A DNA stretch of 64,000 bases from Arthrobacter sp. fls2-241-R2A-200 (GCF_030209745.1 NZ_JARVRJ010000007.1:180745-244744); one strand, 5' to 3'. Shown: positions 26,211 through 35,633, numbered from the stretch's first letter. Numbers and translations: made by a program. Notes: generated from the letters alone by a model not told the origin.

Positions 26211-26999
26211 ATGACCATGACCTACCGCGGCACCACGGCACTCATCACCGGAGCGAGCTCCGGCCTCGGGGCCGAGTTCGCCGAGCGTTTCGCTGCCCGT
26301 GGCGCAAACCTCGTCTTGGTAGCGCGGCGCGCTGACCGCCTCGAAGAGCTGGCGGAGGAACTCCGTTCCCAGCACGGGGTCATCGTGACAGTACTGCCCA
26401 TGGATTTGGCCCGCCCTGGCGCAGGGCGGGAGTTGGCCGCAGACCTCGGCAGCCGGGGAATCACGGTGGATACCTTGATCAACAACGCAGGTTTCGGCAC
26501 CCGGTCCCCTTTCGCGGAGGAAGACCCGGACGCCATTGCATCCGAGATATCCCTGAACGTCGCCGCCTTGGTGGACATCACGCGCGCTTTCCTTCCAGGC
26601 ATGCTGTCATCAGCAAAGGGCGCACTGGTCAATGTTGCGAGCACCGCAGCGTTCCAGCCCATTCCGGGCATGGCTGTATACGGCGCCACCAAGGCTTTTG
26701 TCCTGAGCTTCACTGAGGCTGTGGCGCACGAAACCAGGGCTTCGGGCCTCAGCGTGTTGGCCCTCTGCCCCGGAGCTACGAGCACCGAGTTCTTCGAGGT
26801 ACTCGGAAGCGAGTCTGCCGCGGTGGGCCGCATGCAAATGCCATCGCAGGTTGTCGAGACCGCTATCAAAGCCCTGGACCGCAGCGGAACGCCCGGCAGC
26901 GTGGTGTCCGGCTGGGCAAACCGCTTGGCCGCCGGGTTCGCCCAGCGCCTGCCTCGGGCAATCACTGTGGCCATCGCAGCTAGGGCCGTGCAGGATTAG
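26211..26999 (+). CDS. Short-chain dehydrogenase/reductase
   Basis: This 262-residue SDR has the nucleotide-binding motif ALITGASSGLGAEFAERFAARGANLVLVARR, then NNAGFG, the catalytic serine in VNVASTAAF and the YGATK motif (Tyr and Lys). The cofactor loop VARRAD, with arginines after the second strand, favours NADP. ATG 26211 (or 26217) follows the mapped promoter by about 55 bases. The upstream in-frame start at 26136 lies inside the promoter and is rejected. It is divergent from its presumed TetR repressor. The substrate is unknown. Confidence 0.9.
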   Translation: MTMTYRGTTALITGASSGLGAEFAERFAARGANLVLVARRADRLEELAEELRSQHGVIVTVLPMDLARPGAGRELAADLGSRGITVDTLINNAGFGTRSPFAEEDPDAIASEISLNVAALVDITRAFLPGMLSSAKGALVNVASTAAFQPIPGMAVYGATKAFVLSFTEAVAHETRASGLSVLALCPGATSTEFFEVLGSESAAVGRMQMPSQVVETAIKALDRSGTPGSVVSGWANRLAAGFAQRLPRAITVAIAARAVQD

Positions 27000-27068
27000 A
27001 CGCCGAGGACCGGCTAGCCTGAGGTGAGGGCCGATCCCCCAGGCACGTCATCAAATCGGAGGCACTAC

Positions 27069-27605
27069 ATGACCGAACCACGCTTCACCGTCGAGACCGC
27101 CCGGGTCCTGGCCGAGGTGGCTCACAACCGTCAGAAGGACAAACTCAAGCGTCCATACCGCGAGCACGTCCTGGCCGTCGGAGATGCGCTCGCCGACTTC
27201 GATGACGATATTCAGATCGCCGGATACCTCCATGCCATCGCCGAGGATACTCCCATCACGAGGCAGGCCCTGCTGGATATGGGCGTTTCAGAGCGGGCAG
27301 CGGACATCATCGAACGCGTTACCCAGCGCTTCCACGAGGATCCCGATGATTACGCAGCCTTCATCCATGACGTCGCCAAGGACCATGACGCGACGCTGGT
27401 GAAAATTGCCGACAACGCGCACAACTCCCTGCCTGAACGGGTCCAAGCGTTGGCTGAGAAGTGGCCGGACAAGCCACCGGTGTCCCGTCATGACGATGCC
27501 CGGCCGGTGCTTTATACCGCTGTTCCCCGCGAGGAGGTGGAGGCAATCCTGCGCCGGATCAACCCCCACTTGCTGCCGGAACTTGACGAGCTGGTGAGCG
27601 AGTAG
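27069..27605 (+). CDS. HD-domain (RelA/SpoT hydrolase-like) protein
   Basis: This 178-residue protein matches the small single-domain HD proteins related to the hydrolase half of RelA/SpoT. Motifs are RPYREHVLAVGDAL, IAGYLHAIAEDTP (where the usual HD doublet appears as HA plus ED) and VKIADNAHNS. The metal-binding set thus looks partly changed: the second histidine-aspartate is YLHAIAEDT. It ends after an acidic tail. ATG 27069 has a GGAGG ribosome binding site. A phosphohydrolase acting on a nucleotide such as ppGpp is possible but unproven. Confidence 0.75.
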   Translation: MTEPRFTVETARVLAEVAHNRQKDKLKRPYREHVLAVGDALADFDDDIQIAGYLHAIAEDTPITRQALLDMGVSERAADIIERVTQRFHEDPDDYAAFIHDVAKDHDATLVKIADNAHNSLPERVQALAEKWPDKPPVSRHDDARPVLYTAVPREEVEAILRRINPHLLPELDELVSE

Positions 27606-27634
27606 GGCTCTCTTGAGCTCCGGCAGTTGCTACG

Positions 27635-28510
27635 TCAGCGGATTTCTGCCCGGAAGTACTCCTGGCGTTGACGTCCCAGGCCCTCGATTTCCAGTTCCAC
27701 CACGTCACCAGGCTGGATGAACGGGAAGCGGCCGGACATCGCCACGCCCTCGGGTGTTCCCGTGATGACCACGTCGCCAGGTTCCAGGACCATGTACTGG
27801 CTGAGGTGGTGGACGATCGTGGCCGGATCGAAGATCATGTCCGAGGTAACCGAGTCCTGTCGCCCGTCACCATTGACCAAGGTCCGGAGGCGCAAGTTGT
27901 TCGGGTCCACCTCCGAGGCCGGTACCAGCCACGGGCCCAAGGGCGTGGATCCGGGAAGCGACTTGCCCTTGGTCCACTGTCCGGCCGCCCCGGGGATCTG
28001 GTAGTCACGCTCGGAGAGATCGTTCGCCACGGCAAAGCCAGCGATGCATTCCTCCGCCGCGGCAACGGAAGAAAGGTACGACGCTTCCTGCCCGATCACA
28101 ATGGCCAGTTCCACTTCCCAGTCGTACTTCTCCGACGACGGCGGGATGGGTGCGGCGTCGAACGGACCGGCGATGGTGTTGGTTGGCTTGAGGAACACAA
28201 CGGGAGCTTCGGGCGCGGCGACACCCGATTCGGCAGCGTGGGCAGCGTAATTCAGTCCGATGGCAACCACGGCACCGGGGCGCGCAACAGGAGCCCCAAC
28301 GCGTAGTCCCTCCGGTGAGATCTCGGGAAGTTTGCCCGTATTCAGGGCTTCGCGGGTGCGTTCGATGCCGCCCGAGGCCAGGAAGCCGCCGTCGATGTCC
28401 TGAGTCAGTGACGTGAGGCGGAAGTACTTCTCCGAACCGTCTGCGTCCGGTGCAATGACAACGGGTTGTTCGTTTCCGGCACTACCTAGCCTGGCGAATT
28501 TCAAGGTCAT
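27635..28510 (-). CDS. Fumarylacetoacetate hydrolase family protein
   Basis: This 291-residue protein carries the FAH catalytic domain: VVAIGLNYAAHAAESG, PVVFLKPTNTIAGP, YDWEVELAIVIGQEA with the metal-binding glutamates, NDLSERDYQ, KGKSLPGSTPLGPWLVP and VVITGTPEGVAM. Family members are hydratases, hydrolases or decarboxylases of 2-keto acids from sugar-acid or aromatic breakdown. ATG 28510 has a GGAGGAAG ribosome binding site. It stands alone, 130 bases downstream of the end of a GntR gene on the same strand. The exact reaction cannot be read. Confidence 0.88.
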   Translation of the reverse strand: MTLKFARLGSAGNEQPVVIAPDADGSEKYFRLTSLTQDIDGGFLASGGIERTREALNTGKLPEISPEGLRVGAPVARPGAVVAIGLNYAAHAAESGVAAPEAPVVFLKPTNTIAGPFDAAPIPPSSEKYDWEVELAIVIGQEASYLSSVAAAEECIAGFAVANDLSERDYQIPGAAGQWTKGKSLPGSTPLGPWLVPASEVDPNNLRLRTLVNGDGRQDSVTSDMIFDPATIVHHLSQYMVLEPGDVVITGTPEGVAMSGRFPFIQPGDVVELEIEGLGRQRQEYFRAEIR

Positions 28511-28640
28511 GGCTTCCTCCGTGCGATCGGGACTGACATCCGGACTCCAGTGTCGCTGCATCCGCCAGGATTTCGGAAATGTGACCCGACGCAGGTTACC
28601 GATCTGATGTTTAGCCGCTTTTCCTTCGAGGAAGCCCGCC

Positions 28641-29312
28641 TTAAAAGGTTTGCCGCAGCCACTTCTCCGCTGCGCTGATGTGCACGGTCATGAGGGCCCT
28701 CACCAGGTCAGCGTCGCGCCGTTCGAGTGCGTCCGCGATGGCGCGATGCTCGTCCAACATCTTCGCTACGGCATTTTCCTGCACCAATCCACGCCAGATC
28801 CGGGTCCGCGCCGTGCTGCTGGACAAGGCCTCGAGCAGGCCGCCGAGGTACTCGTTTCCGGCCGCATCGGTGATGATGCCATGGAAGGTGAGATCGTGGG
28901 CCACCAGTTCCTTGACGTCCGTGTTTTCGTCGATGCCCTCCAGGGTGCCGCGCAGGGCGCCCAGTTCATCGTCGCCGATTTTTCCAGCCGCCACCTGGGC
29001 AGTGGCCGGCTCCAGGATCCGACGGACTTCAAAGAGCTCCAGGATCGAGCGGTCTTGGTGCAGATCTACTACGAAGGCGACTGCCTCGTTGAGCAGTCTT
29101 GCGTTCAGGCTGGTCACGTAGGTGCCGTCTCCGCGGCGGACGTCCAGCACGCGGATCAGCTCGAGGGCTTTAACCGCCTCGCGCAGGGAACTGCGGGACA
29201 GGCCAAGCCTTTCGCTCAGTTCTTTCTCCGGCGGAAGACGGTCGCCAGCCTTGAGCTCCCCTCGGATCAGCATGTCCTTGATCTTGCTGATCGCTTCGTC
29301 TGTGACAGCCAT
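28641..29312 (-). CDS. GntR/FadR family regulator
   Basis: This 223-residue regulator has an N-terminal winged helix (DMLIRGELKAGDRLPPEKELSERLGLSRSSLREAVKALELIRVLDVRRGDGTYVTS) and an FCD domain (VAHDLTFHGIITDAAGNEYL...DEHRAIADALERRDADLVRALMTVHI). ATG 29312 is six bases after TACTAT, with no ribosome binding site, so it is probably leaderless. The long open frame upstream runs through a hairpin and is not coding. Its target may be the FAH gene just downstream; this is inference. Confidence 0.88.
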   Translation of the reverse strand: MAVTDEAISKIKDMLIRGELKAGDRLPPEKELSERLGLSRSSLREAVKALELIRVLDVRRGDGTYVTSLNARLLNEAVAFVVDLHQDRSILELFEVRRILEPATAQVAAGKIGDDELGALRGTLEGIDENTDVKELVAHDLTFHGIITDAAGNEYLGGLLEALSSSTARTRIWRGLVQENAVAKMLDEHRAIADALERRDADLVRALMTVHISAAEKWLRQTF

Positions 29313-29364
29313 GGACCAATAGTAGACACGAGTCATCGGACGTCTGGACTGCGACGCGTTAACG

Positions 29365-29418
29365 TACGACGGCGGCACCCGGGTTCCGAAAGTACGGAAC
29401 CCGGGTGCCGCCGTCGTA
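29365..29418. terminator. Perfect 24-bp inverted repeat downstream of the asparagine permease
   Basis: The arms 29365-29388 and 29395-29418 are exact complements, with a six-base loop (AAAGTA). It lies 22 bases past the permease stop on the minus strand. There is no T run on either side, but the stem is strong enough to act as a terminator or an mRNA 3'-end stabiliser. Confidence 0.65.
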
Positions 29419-29439
29419 AGTCGGTAGTTGGTACCGGTG

Positions 29440-30948
29440 CTACTTATCGCTGGCCGGAAGCGGGCGGTTCGCAATGACAGGGGCGCTGCCCGTGTAGCCG
29501 TCGCGGGTGGCGGCGAGCTCGTGGATCTGCTTACGGCACATGAACCAACCAACGATCATCAGGGCGCAGGCGATGGCCGTAACGAGCATGGTGAGGGGAG
29601 ATTCGATGAATACCATGACCAGGACGCCCACCAGGAATAGCAAGGCGAGGTAACCGGTGTAGGGAGCCCCGAACATCCGGAAGGACGGCCGCTTGAGCCA
29701 GCCCTTTTCGGACCACCGCTTGAGCTGCATCTGGCACAGGACGATCGTGGCCCACGTGACGATGATGCCCACGGACGCTACGTTCAAGACGATTTCGAAA
29801 GCGTCGGCCGGGACCAAGTAGTTCAACGGAACGCCCAGCAAGGAGACACCTGCGGTGATGGCGATACCACCGTACGGGACACCGGCCTTGTTCATCCGCT
29901 GGGCGAACTTTGGCGCCGAGCCGGCAACCGACATGGAACGGAGGATGCGACCGGTGGAGTAAAGGCCTGCATTCAATGAGGACAACGCGGCCGTCAGGAC
30001 AACGAGGTTCATGATGACGTCCACGCCCTGGATGCCGATGGAACCAAAGAACGTCACGAACGGGCTGACACCCTTCTGGTACGAGGTGTAGGGGAGCAGC
30101 AACGCGAGCAGGATGACGGAACCTACATAGAAAACGCCGATGCGGAAAACCACCGAGTTGATGGCCTTGGGCATGATCTTCTCCGGATTGGGCGTTTCAC
30201 CGGCCGCAGTGCCTACGAGCTCAATCGAAGCATAGGCGAAGAGTACGCCTTGCATCAGGATGATCATGGGCAGAATGCCGTTGGGGAAGATCCCGCCGTG
30301 GTCAGAGAGGAGGCTGAAGCCCACTTGCTGGCCGGAGACCGGGGTGCCGAAGATGACGAAGTAGGTGCCCACCAGCAGGAACGAAACCAAGGCCGCGACC
30401 TTGATCAGCGCGAACCAGAATTCCATCTCGCCGAAGACCTTGACCGAAACCAAGTTCAGGCTCAGCACCACAACCAAGGCAATGAGCGCCCAGGCCCACT
30501 GCGGAACGGCGCCCATCCAGGGCACGTATTTGCCGAAGAAGTTCATGTAGAGGGCCGCCGCCGTGATGTCCACAATGGTGGTGGTGGCCCAGTTGATCCA
30601 GTAGAACCAGCCGGAGATAAACGCGGCCTTCTCACCGAAGAACTCGCGGGCGTAGGAGACAAACGAGCCCGACGACGGGCGGTGGAGGACAAGTTCGCCG
30701 AGGGCCCGGAGAATCAGGAAGGCGAAGAAACCACAGACGGCGTAGGCGATGACAAGGGACGGACCAGCAGCGTTCAGTCGACCACCGGCACCGAGGAACA
30801 GGCCGGTACCGATTGCACCGCCGATCGCGATCATCTGGATCTGCCGGGGTTTGAGGTCTTTGTGGTAGCCGGTGTCCTCCGTGTGGAGTGCCTTCTCGGT
30901 TGCGTGCGCTTGCGGCGGGACTGTGTGGTCCGTGATGGGTTTGCTCAT
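29440..30948 (-). CDS. ansP: Amino acid permease, probably for L-asparagine
   Basis: This 502-residue protein of the APC amino-acid transporter family has about twelve membrane helices. [57 protein letters not shown] opens the domain. [26 protein letters not shown] and [27 protein letters not shown] follow, as in AnsP/GabP-type permeases. It follows aspartase and asparaginase on the same strand, 138 bases after aspA, so asparagine (or aspartate) is the likely substrate. The symbol rests on this context as well as similarity. Confidence 0.85.
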   Translation of the reverse strand: MSKPITDHTVPPQAHATEKALHTEDTGYHKDLKPRQIQMIAIGGAIGTGLFLGAGGRLNAAGPSLVIAYAVCGFFAFLILRALGELVLHRPSSGSFVSYAREFFGEKAAFISGWFYWINWATTTIVDITAAALYMNFFGKYVPWMGAVPQWAWALIALVVVLSLNLVSVKVFGEMEFWFALIKVAALVSFLLVGTYFVIFGTPVSGQQVGFSLLSDHGGIFPNGILPMIILMQGVLFAYASIELVGTAAGETPNPEKIMPKAINSVVFRIGVFYVGSVILLALLLPYTSYQKGVSPFVTFFGSIGIQGVDVIMNLVVLTAALSSLNAGLYSTGRILRSMSVAGSAPKFAQRMNKAGVPYGGIAITAGVSLLGVPLNYLVPADAFEIVLNVASVGIIVTWATIVLCQMQLKRWSEKGWLKRPSFRMFGAPYTGYLALLFLVGVLVMVFIESPLTMLVTAIACALMIVGWFMCRKQIHELAATRDGYTGSAPVIANRPLPASDK

Positions 30949-31086
30949 GTGAATCCTTAGGGATGTCCTATTGGGTGTCCTGACGCGTCCGGCTGGGTTC
31001 CGGGCTCACGGGACACTGCCACGTGGGGTGTAGCTTATCGAAGGGACGGATAGCTCAAGCCGTTGGGGCTGGCTGGAGCTCCCGGA

Positions 31087-32520
31087 TCATTGGCTGGGTT
31101 CAGCCTGTTTACTCAGATTTGCCAGACGTTCAGGGCTGAGCAGCTCCTCAAGCTGGCCAGCTGTCAGCAGGCCATGCTCCAGGACCAGCTCTGCTACGCC
31201 CTTACCGGTTGCCAGCGCCTCTTGGGCGATGGCGGTTGCCGAGGCATAGCCGATATGGGGGTTCAATGCCGTGACGAGACCGATCGACTGCTCCACGGTA
31301 AGCCGTAGCCGTTCGGTGTTTGCGGTGATGCCCCGGACGCAGCGTGCTGTCAGGGTGCGGCAGGCTGCTTCCAGGTGGGAGATGCTCTTGTGCAAGCTAT
31401 GCACAATGATTGGTTCAAAGGCGTTGAGCTGAAGCTGTCCCGCCTCTGCGGCCATGGTGACGGTGACATCGTTGCCGATGACCTCATAGGCCACCTGGCT
31501 GACCACTTCCGGGATCACCGGGTTGATCTTGCCGGGCATGATCGACGAACCTGACTGCACCGCCGGAAGGTTGATCTCGCCCAGTCCCGCGCGGGGTCCG
31601 GAGGAGAGCAGGCGGAGGTCGTTGCAAATCTTGGATAGCTTTACCGCGACGCGCTTCAGCACGCCGGACAGGTGCACAAACGCGCCAACATCCTGGGTGG
31701 CCTCGATCAGGTCCACCGCGGTAAGGAGGGGCAGGCCGGTGATCTCAGCCAAGTGGCGGCAAGCAGCTTCCGCGTAGCCGGCAGGGGCGTTCAGGCCCGT
31801 TCCGATGGCTGTGGCGCCAAGGTTGATTTCGTGGATGAGCATGTTTGATTCATCCAGGCGGGCCCGGTCCTCGCCGATGGTTACAGCGTAGCCGCCGAAC
31901 TCCTGCCCCAATGTCATGGGAACGGCGTCCTGCAACTGGGTGCGGCCCATCTTCACGACGGTCCGGAACTCCCGGCCTTTCTCCGCAAACGCGAGCTCGA
32001 GTTCTTCGAGTGCAAGCAGGAGCTCCTTGACCGAGAAGATCGTGGCGAGGTTCACCGCCGTCGGGTAGACGTCATTGGTGGACTGGCTCAGGTTGACGTG
32101 GTCATTTGGGTGCAACTTGGAGTATTCGCCTTTTGCATAGCCCAGGATTTCCAGGGCGCGGTTGGCGATCACCTCATTGGCGTTCATGTTGGAACTGGTG
32201 CCGGCGCCCCCTTGGATCACATCCACCATGAACTGGTCCTGCAACTGGCCGTCCATGACGTCCTGGCAGGCCTGGTCAATGGCGCCGGCGCGCTCGGCAT
32301 CGAGGAGGCCGAGCTCGTGGTTGGTGCGCGCGGCTGCTTGCTTCACCGCGGCCAGGCCCCGGACGAGGTGCCGGTTGGTGGAAAGAGGCTGCCCTGTGAT
32401 GGGGAAGTTCTCGATGGCTCGGAGAGTATGGACGCCCCAGTAGGCATCCGCGGGAACGTTGCGGTCACCCAGGAGGTCGTGTTCGGAACGGAGGGGGATC
32501 GCTTGATCAACGGTGGTCAT
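31087..32520 (-). CDS. aspA: Aspartate ammonia-lyase (aspartase)
   Basis: This 477-residue enzyme splits aspartate to fumarate and ammonia. It begins with RSEHDLLGDRNVPADAYWGVHTLRAIENFPITG and holds GGAGTSSNMNANEVIANRALE, NLSQSTNDVYPTA and the superfamily signature SGSSIMPGKINPVIPE with the catalytic serine loop. Fumarase has similar motifs, but the GDRNVPADAYWGVHTLRA opening and the neighbouring asparaginase point to aspartase. ATG 32520 follows the asparaginase stop by 13 bases. It is the middle step of the asparagine unit. Confidence 0.94.
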   Translation of the reverse strand: MTTVDQAIPLRSEHDLLGDRNVPADAYWGVHTLRAIENFPITGQPLSTNRHLVRGLAAVKQAAARTNHELGLLDAERAGAIDQACQDVMDGQLQDQFMVDVIQGGAGTSSNMNANEVIANRALEILGYAKGEYSKLHPNDHVNLSQSTNDVYPTAVNLATIFSVKELLLALEELELAFAEKGREFRTVVKMGRTQLQDAVPMTLGQEFGGYAVTIGEDRARLDESNMLIHEINLGATAIGTGLNAPAGYAEAACRHLAEITGLPLLTAVDLIEATQDVGAFVHLSGVLKRVAVKLSKICNDLRLLSSGPRAGLGEINLPAVQSGSSIMPGKINPVIPEVVSQVAYEVIGNDVTVTMAAEAGQLQLNAFEPIIVHSLHKSISHLEAACRTLTARCVRGITANTERLRLTVEQSIGLVTALNPHIGYASATAIAQEALATGKGVAELVLEHGLLTAGQLEELLSPERLANLSKQAEPSQ

Positions 32521-32533
32521 CGCTGTCCTTGGA

Positions 32534-33535
32534 TTAGTTCTTGCTGAAAGAAGGGGCCGCGCCGAGCTCGCCGACCGGGTGGCCGCCGCCCAACACGGGT
32601 GGGCTCTGAAGCGTGTCCAAGCGTCCGCCGTCGACGCCTAACCGGCGGAGCACCTCGACGGTGATGGGCATGCGGGCCCGGTCGCCGCCGTCGGAAATCT
32701 TGACTGCGAACCCGGTGCCATCCGGAAGCCCGACAAGTTGAAGGCCTTCGAAGCCGTCTTTGGCGAGCAAGCCCGGGACGGCGCGCATGAGTGCGGTCAC
32801 GTCGCGCCCCTCACCGGCAACCATCTCGGGGTAGCGGCGCATGGCGTGAGCCACTTTGCCTTCGTTGGTTTCCTCATCGGCAGCGGCGAGGCGACCGTAG
32901 GCGCGCGCCATGCCGAACAAGGAGTGGGCGAACAACGGAGTGCCGCAACCGTCGGTGCTTACGGCCGCGGCTTCTTCGCCGGTCAGTTCTGTGATGGTGT
33001 CCCGGACCAGGACCTGCAATGGGTGTTCAGGGTGCAAGTACCCCTCCACAGGCCATCCGTTGATGACGCATACGGCCGTCATGGAAGCATGCTTGCCGGA
33101 GCAGTTCTGGGCGATCTGGGTGGGCCCATTGCCAGCGCGGAGCCATTCTTCGCGCTCTTTTACCCCGTAAGGAAGGTCGGTGCTGTTGCCGAGCGCTGCT
33201 TCGGTCAGGCCGTGCAGGCCCAGAATCTCCCGGGCGCCTTCGCGATGCATCGATGCGCCGGAGTGGCTGGCGGCGGTGAGGGCCAGGAGATTTTGGGGTA
33301 GGTCGAGCCCGGCTTTCAGGAGCGCCACGGCTTGGAGCGGCTTGAGGCTGGAGCGCGGGTACATCGGAGCTTGCGGCTCGCCGGCTTCTATCACCGGGGT
33401 GCCATCATGGGCCAGGGCGGCCAATGATCCGTAGTGAACGCTTTCCACCAAGCCATCGCGGGTTACCTCGACGAGTGGGACGTGTCGCGGCGTTCTCTGC
33501 GCCGGTGGGCTGTCCGATTTTTCGGGGGCGGGCAT
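32534..33535 (-). CDS. L-asparaginase (pfam Asparaginase_II type)
   Basis: This 333-residue enzyme belongs to the Asparaginase_II family, distinct from the E. coli AnsA/AnsB fold. Motifs are VPLVEVTRDGLVESVHYGSLAAL, MYPRSSLKPLQAVALL, AASHSGASMHREGAREIL, NCSGKHASMTAVCVINGWPVEGYLHPEHPLQ and STDGCGTPLFAHSL. The start at ATG 33535 has AAAGGA at good spacing. An ATG at 33571 overlaps the GntR stop as ATGA and would add 12 residues. It turns asparagine into aspartate for AspA. Confidence 0.9.
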   Translation of the reverse strand: MPAPEKSDSPPAQRTPRHVPLVEVTRDGLVESVHYGSLAALAHDGTPVIEAGEPQAPMYPRSSLKPLQAVALLKAGLDLPQNLLALTAASHSGASMHREGAREILGLHGLTEAALGNSTDLPYGVKEREEWLRAGNGPTQIAQNCSGKHASMTAVCVINGWPVEGYLHPEHPLQVLVRDTITELTGEEAAAVSTDGCGTPLFAHSLFGMARAYGRLAAADEETNEGKVAHAMRRYPEMVAGEGRDVTALMRAVPGLLAKDGFEGLQLVGLPDGTGFAVKISDGGDRARMPITVEVLRRLGVDGGRLDTLQSPPVLGGGHPVGELGAAPSFSKN

Positions 33536-33567
33536 GGTGTCCTTTATGTGTGTCATGTGCTGGGGCG

Positions 33568-34296
33568 TCATTTGCTGAGGATCGTGTCCAGCGCGATGCT
33601 GACGGCTTGGAGGTGGTGTGCCATTGCTTGGCTGGCTGCCTCGGAATCGCCCGCTTCAATGGCGTTGAGCACAGCCACGTGCTCGTCGTCCGAGCGGTGT
33701 TGACGGTCTGCAATGAGGTTGAGGGTTTCGGACTGGTGAGCCAAGGCTTCCCGGATGTCCGAGACAACGCTGGCGAAGACCCTGTTTCCGCTTGCGCGGG
33801 CGACGGCGGAGTGGAAGCTCGCGTCCAGGTTCACCCACGCTTCGGGGTCGGTTTCCTGGAGCATCTCTTGGACAATCTCCTTGAGGTGCTCGAGTTCTTC
33901 GTCAGTGCGGCGCTCAGCTGCTAATCCGGCCGCGGGGACCTCGATGTGCGGCCGTGCCTCGTTGAGATCGCGTGCACTGTATTGGCCCAACGTGAGATCG
34001 TTTGCGACTTTGTTGGCCACAATGAAGGTGCCCTTGCCGGTTTTCGTCACGGTGAGGCCTAGAGTGTTGCAGGACCTCAAAGCCTCACGGATAACGGAGC
34101 GACTCACGCCGTACTGCGCAGCCAAGGTTGCCTCGGAGCTCAGTTTTGTCCCGATGTCGAACTGACCGCCCTCGATGGCGCGCCGGAGAGCCGCGAAGAC
34201 CGCCTCGGCCGCCGAAATGCGGGAGATAGGGGTGTGCGACGTTTGGGCCCTCTGGGACTCGGGCTGTCCGGCTGTCCGGCTGTCTGACAGGTTCAC
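33568..34296 (-). CDS. GntR/FadR family regulator of the asparagine genes
   Basis: This 242-residue regulator has a polar N-terminal tail whose serine-rich part is encoded by GGCTGTCC-type DNA repeats (34261-34287). A winged helix follows (AIEGGQFDIGTKLSSEATLAAQYGVSRSVIREALRSCNTLGLTVTKTGKGTFIVAN), then an FCD domain (NLDASFHSAVARASGNRVF...DDEHVAVLNAIEAGDSEAASQAMAHHL). I chose GTG 34296, six bases after CATATT, rather than the upstream start at 34380. Asparaginase, aspartase and permease follow on the same strand, so it is their likely repressor. Confidence 0.88.
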   Translation of the reverse strand: MNLSDSRTAGQPESQRAQTSHTPISRISAAEAVFAALRRAIEGGQFDIGTKLSSEATLAAQYGVSRSVIREALRSCNTLGLTVTKTGKGTFIVANKVANDLTLGQYSARDLNEARPHIEVPAAGLAAERRTDEELEHLKEIVQEMLQETDPEAWVNLDASFHSAVARASGNRVFASVVSDIREALAHQSETLNLIADRQHRSDDEHVAVLNAIEAGDSEAASQAMAHHLQAVSIALDTILSK

Positions 34297-34388
34297 GCTT
34301 TGAATATGGCACGGGTCACAAGGCACTGTCAACGCTGAAAGAACCGCTTCACGGTTTAGTGCTGTCCTTCGCTGAAGCACAATGGACC

Positions 34389-34895
34389 ATGCTCTTCACC
34401 AAAAAGTCCCTCACCGCGGATGGCTTCACCGGGTTCAGGCCGCTCGATGAACTCGACCCCATGCGGATTCCCCAAGGACCCGGTATCTTCGTGGTGCTCC
34501 GCCCTGCAGAATTCCAGCCAGTATTCCTTAGCAAGAGCACGGCCGGGACATTCAAGAAAAAGGACCCCTCCCTCAAGCGGGAAGCCCTGGAAGCCGAATG
34601 GCTACCGGAAGCTCCCGTACTCTACTTGGGCAAAGCCAGCGCCGGCAGTCAAGGTAACCGAGGACTTCGTCAGCAGATCCAGGAGCTCATGGACTACGGC
34701 CGTGGACGTCCGACCGTCGTTTGGGATGCGCGGCTCATCTGGCAACTGTGCGACGCCCTCGACTTGGTGATTGCATGGAAGGAACTCCCCGCGCCCGACG
34801 TGAACGCGGCCGAAGCCGCCTACCACGCTGACTTTATTGCCATCTTCGGGAGGCTTCCGTTCGCCAACCTCGTCCAGGCCCGTCCAAGGAAGTAG
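34389..34895 (+). CDS. Hypothetical protein with GIY-YIG-like fold
   Basis: This 168-residue protein has no clear relatives I can name. PGIFVVLRP (about residue 32) and VLYLGKASAGSQGNRGLRQQIQELMDYGRGRPT (about 75-105) match the order and spacing of the GIY and YIG strands and the following arginine helix of GIY-YIG nucleases. The catalytic tyrosine of GIY is replaced by phenylalanine (GIF), while the second strand is YLG rather than YIG. A glutamate follows in AAEAAYHADFIAIFGRLPFAN. It may be a degenerate nuclease or a binding protein. ATG 34389 is the best start; GTG 34359 is an alternative. Confidence 0.6.
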   Translation: MLFTKKSLTADGFTGFRPLDELDPMRIPQGPGIFVVLRPAEFQPVFLSKSTAGTFKKKDPSLKREALEAEWLPEAPVLYLGKASAGSQGNRGLRQQIQELMDYGRGRPTVVWDARLIWQLCDALDLVIAWKELPAPDVNAAEAAYHADFIAIFGRLPFANLVQARPRK

Positions 34896-34966
34896 CTCCC
34901 CGACGGCGGCAGTTCGTTCCGTCGTCGGCCTGCCGCTGGCTTTGCATCCGGCGCATAATGTGGTTC

Positions 34967-35572
34967 ATGACCGCCAGCGATCGCACCCCCGGCAAACCGG
35001 AGGAACCTCGCGTCACAGTTGAGGTTCCGGTCCTTCGAATTGGCGCCGGACTTGCCGACTACGAGGGACTCAGCCGTTTCGTCGTCTCACTCCGCAAGCC
35101 ACAGGGACTGCACATGACACTGCTGCACGTCGGCATCCTGGACCACTTGGTGGCCGACATTGAGGCTTGGACCAAAGGGCGCTCGACGCCGGAAAGGGTA
35201 CTTCCGGAAATTGTGAGCTGGCTGACCGAATTGCCGGTCCTGGAGGGATTCCTAGGCAAGTCTGACAGGCTGGTTCCTTTGGGCGGCGGACGCCTTATGG
35301 GTCTCGAAGTGGACGTTCCACAGGAAGTGCATGACTACCAAGCACTCCTTGTCCAAGGACTTCACGTGCTGTTGGACGACCTTGGGCTCGACAACATTGA
35401 CGACTTCATCCTGTCTTCCCATGCCCTGGGCTACAGGTCCCCGCGGTGGCTGCCCCACATTGCCGTGGGCAAGGCCCAGTCCCGACAGCAAGGGGCCACG
35501 GAGCTTGCGCCTGTCGCCATAGAGTTCGGCGATTCGAGGATCCGGCACCGGGAGTCGCTTCCCGCGCAGTGA
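34967..35572 (+). CDS. 2H-phosphoesterase-like protein (2'-5' RNA ligase superfamily)
   Basis: This 201-residue protein has two histidine motifs in the spacing expected of 2H phosphoesterases: LHMTLLHVG at about residue 48 and LPHIAVGKA at about 165. The first fits HxT exactly. The second is HIA, so the usual threonine or serine is an alanine. An internal hydrophobic domain lies between them. Relatives act on cyclic phosphates in RNA. ATG 34967 follows a CATAATGT region closely and has no ribosome binding site. Activity is uncertain because of the changed second motif. Confidence 0.6.
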   Translation: MTASDRTPGKPEEPRVTVEVPVLRIGAGLADYEGLSRFVVSLRKPQGLHMTLLHVGILDHLVADIEAWTKGRSTPERVLPEIVSWLTELPVLEGFLGKSDRLVPLGGGRLMGLEVDVPQEVHDYQALLVQGLHVLLDDLGLDNIDDFILSSHALGYRSPRWLPHIAVGKAQSRQQGATELAPVAIEFGDSRIRHRESLPAQ

Positions 35573-35633
35573 CGTTGCGGGCCGTCCGCCACGGTTTCTC
35601 AGCTCCTGAGCCGACTGCTTCTTGCACCCCTGA

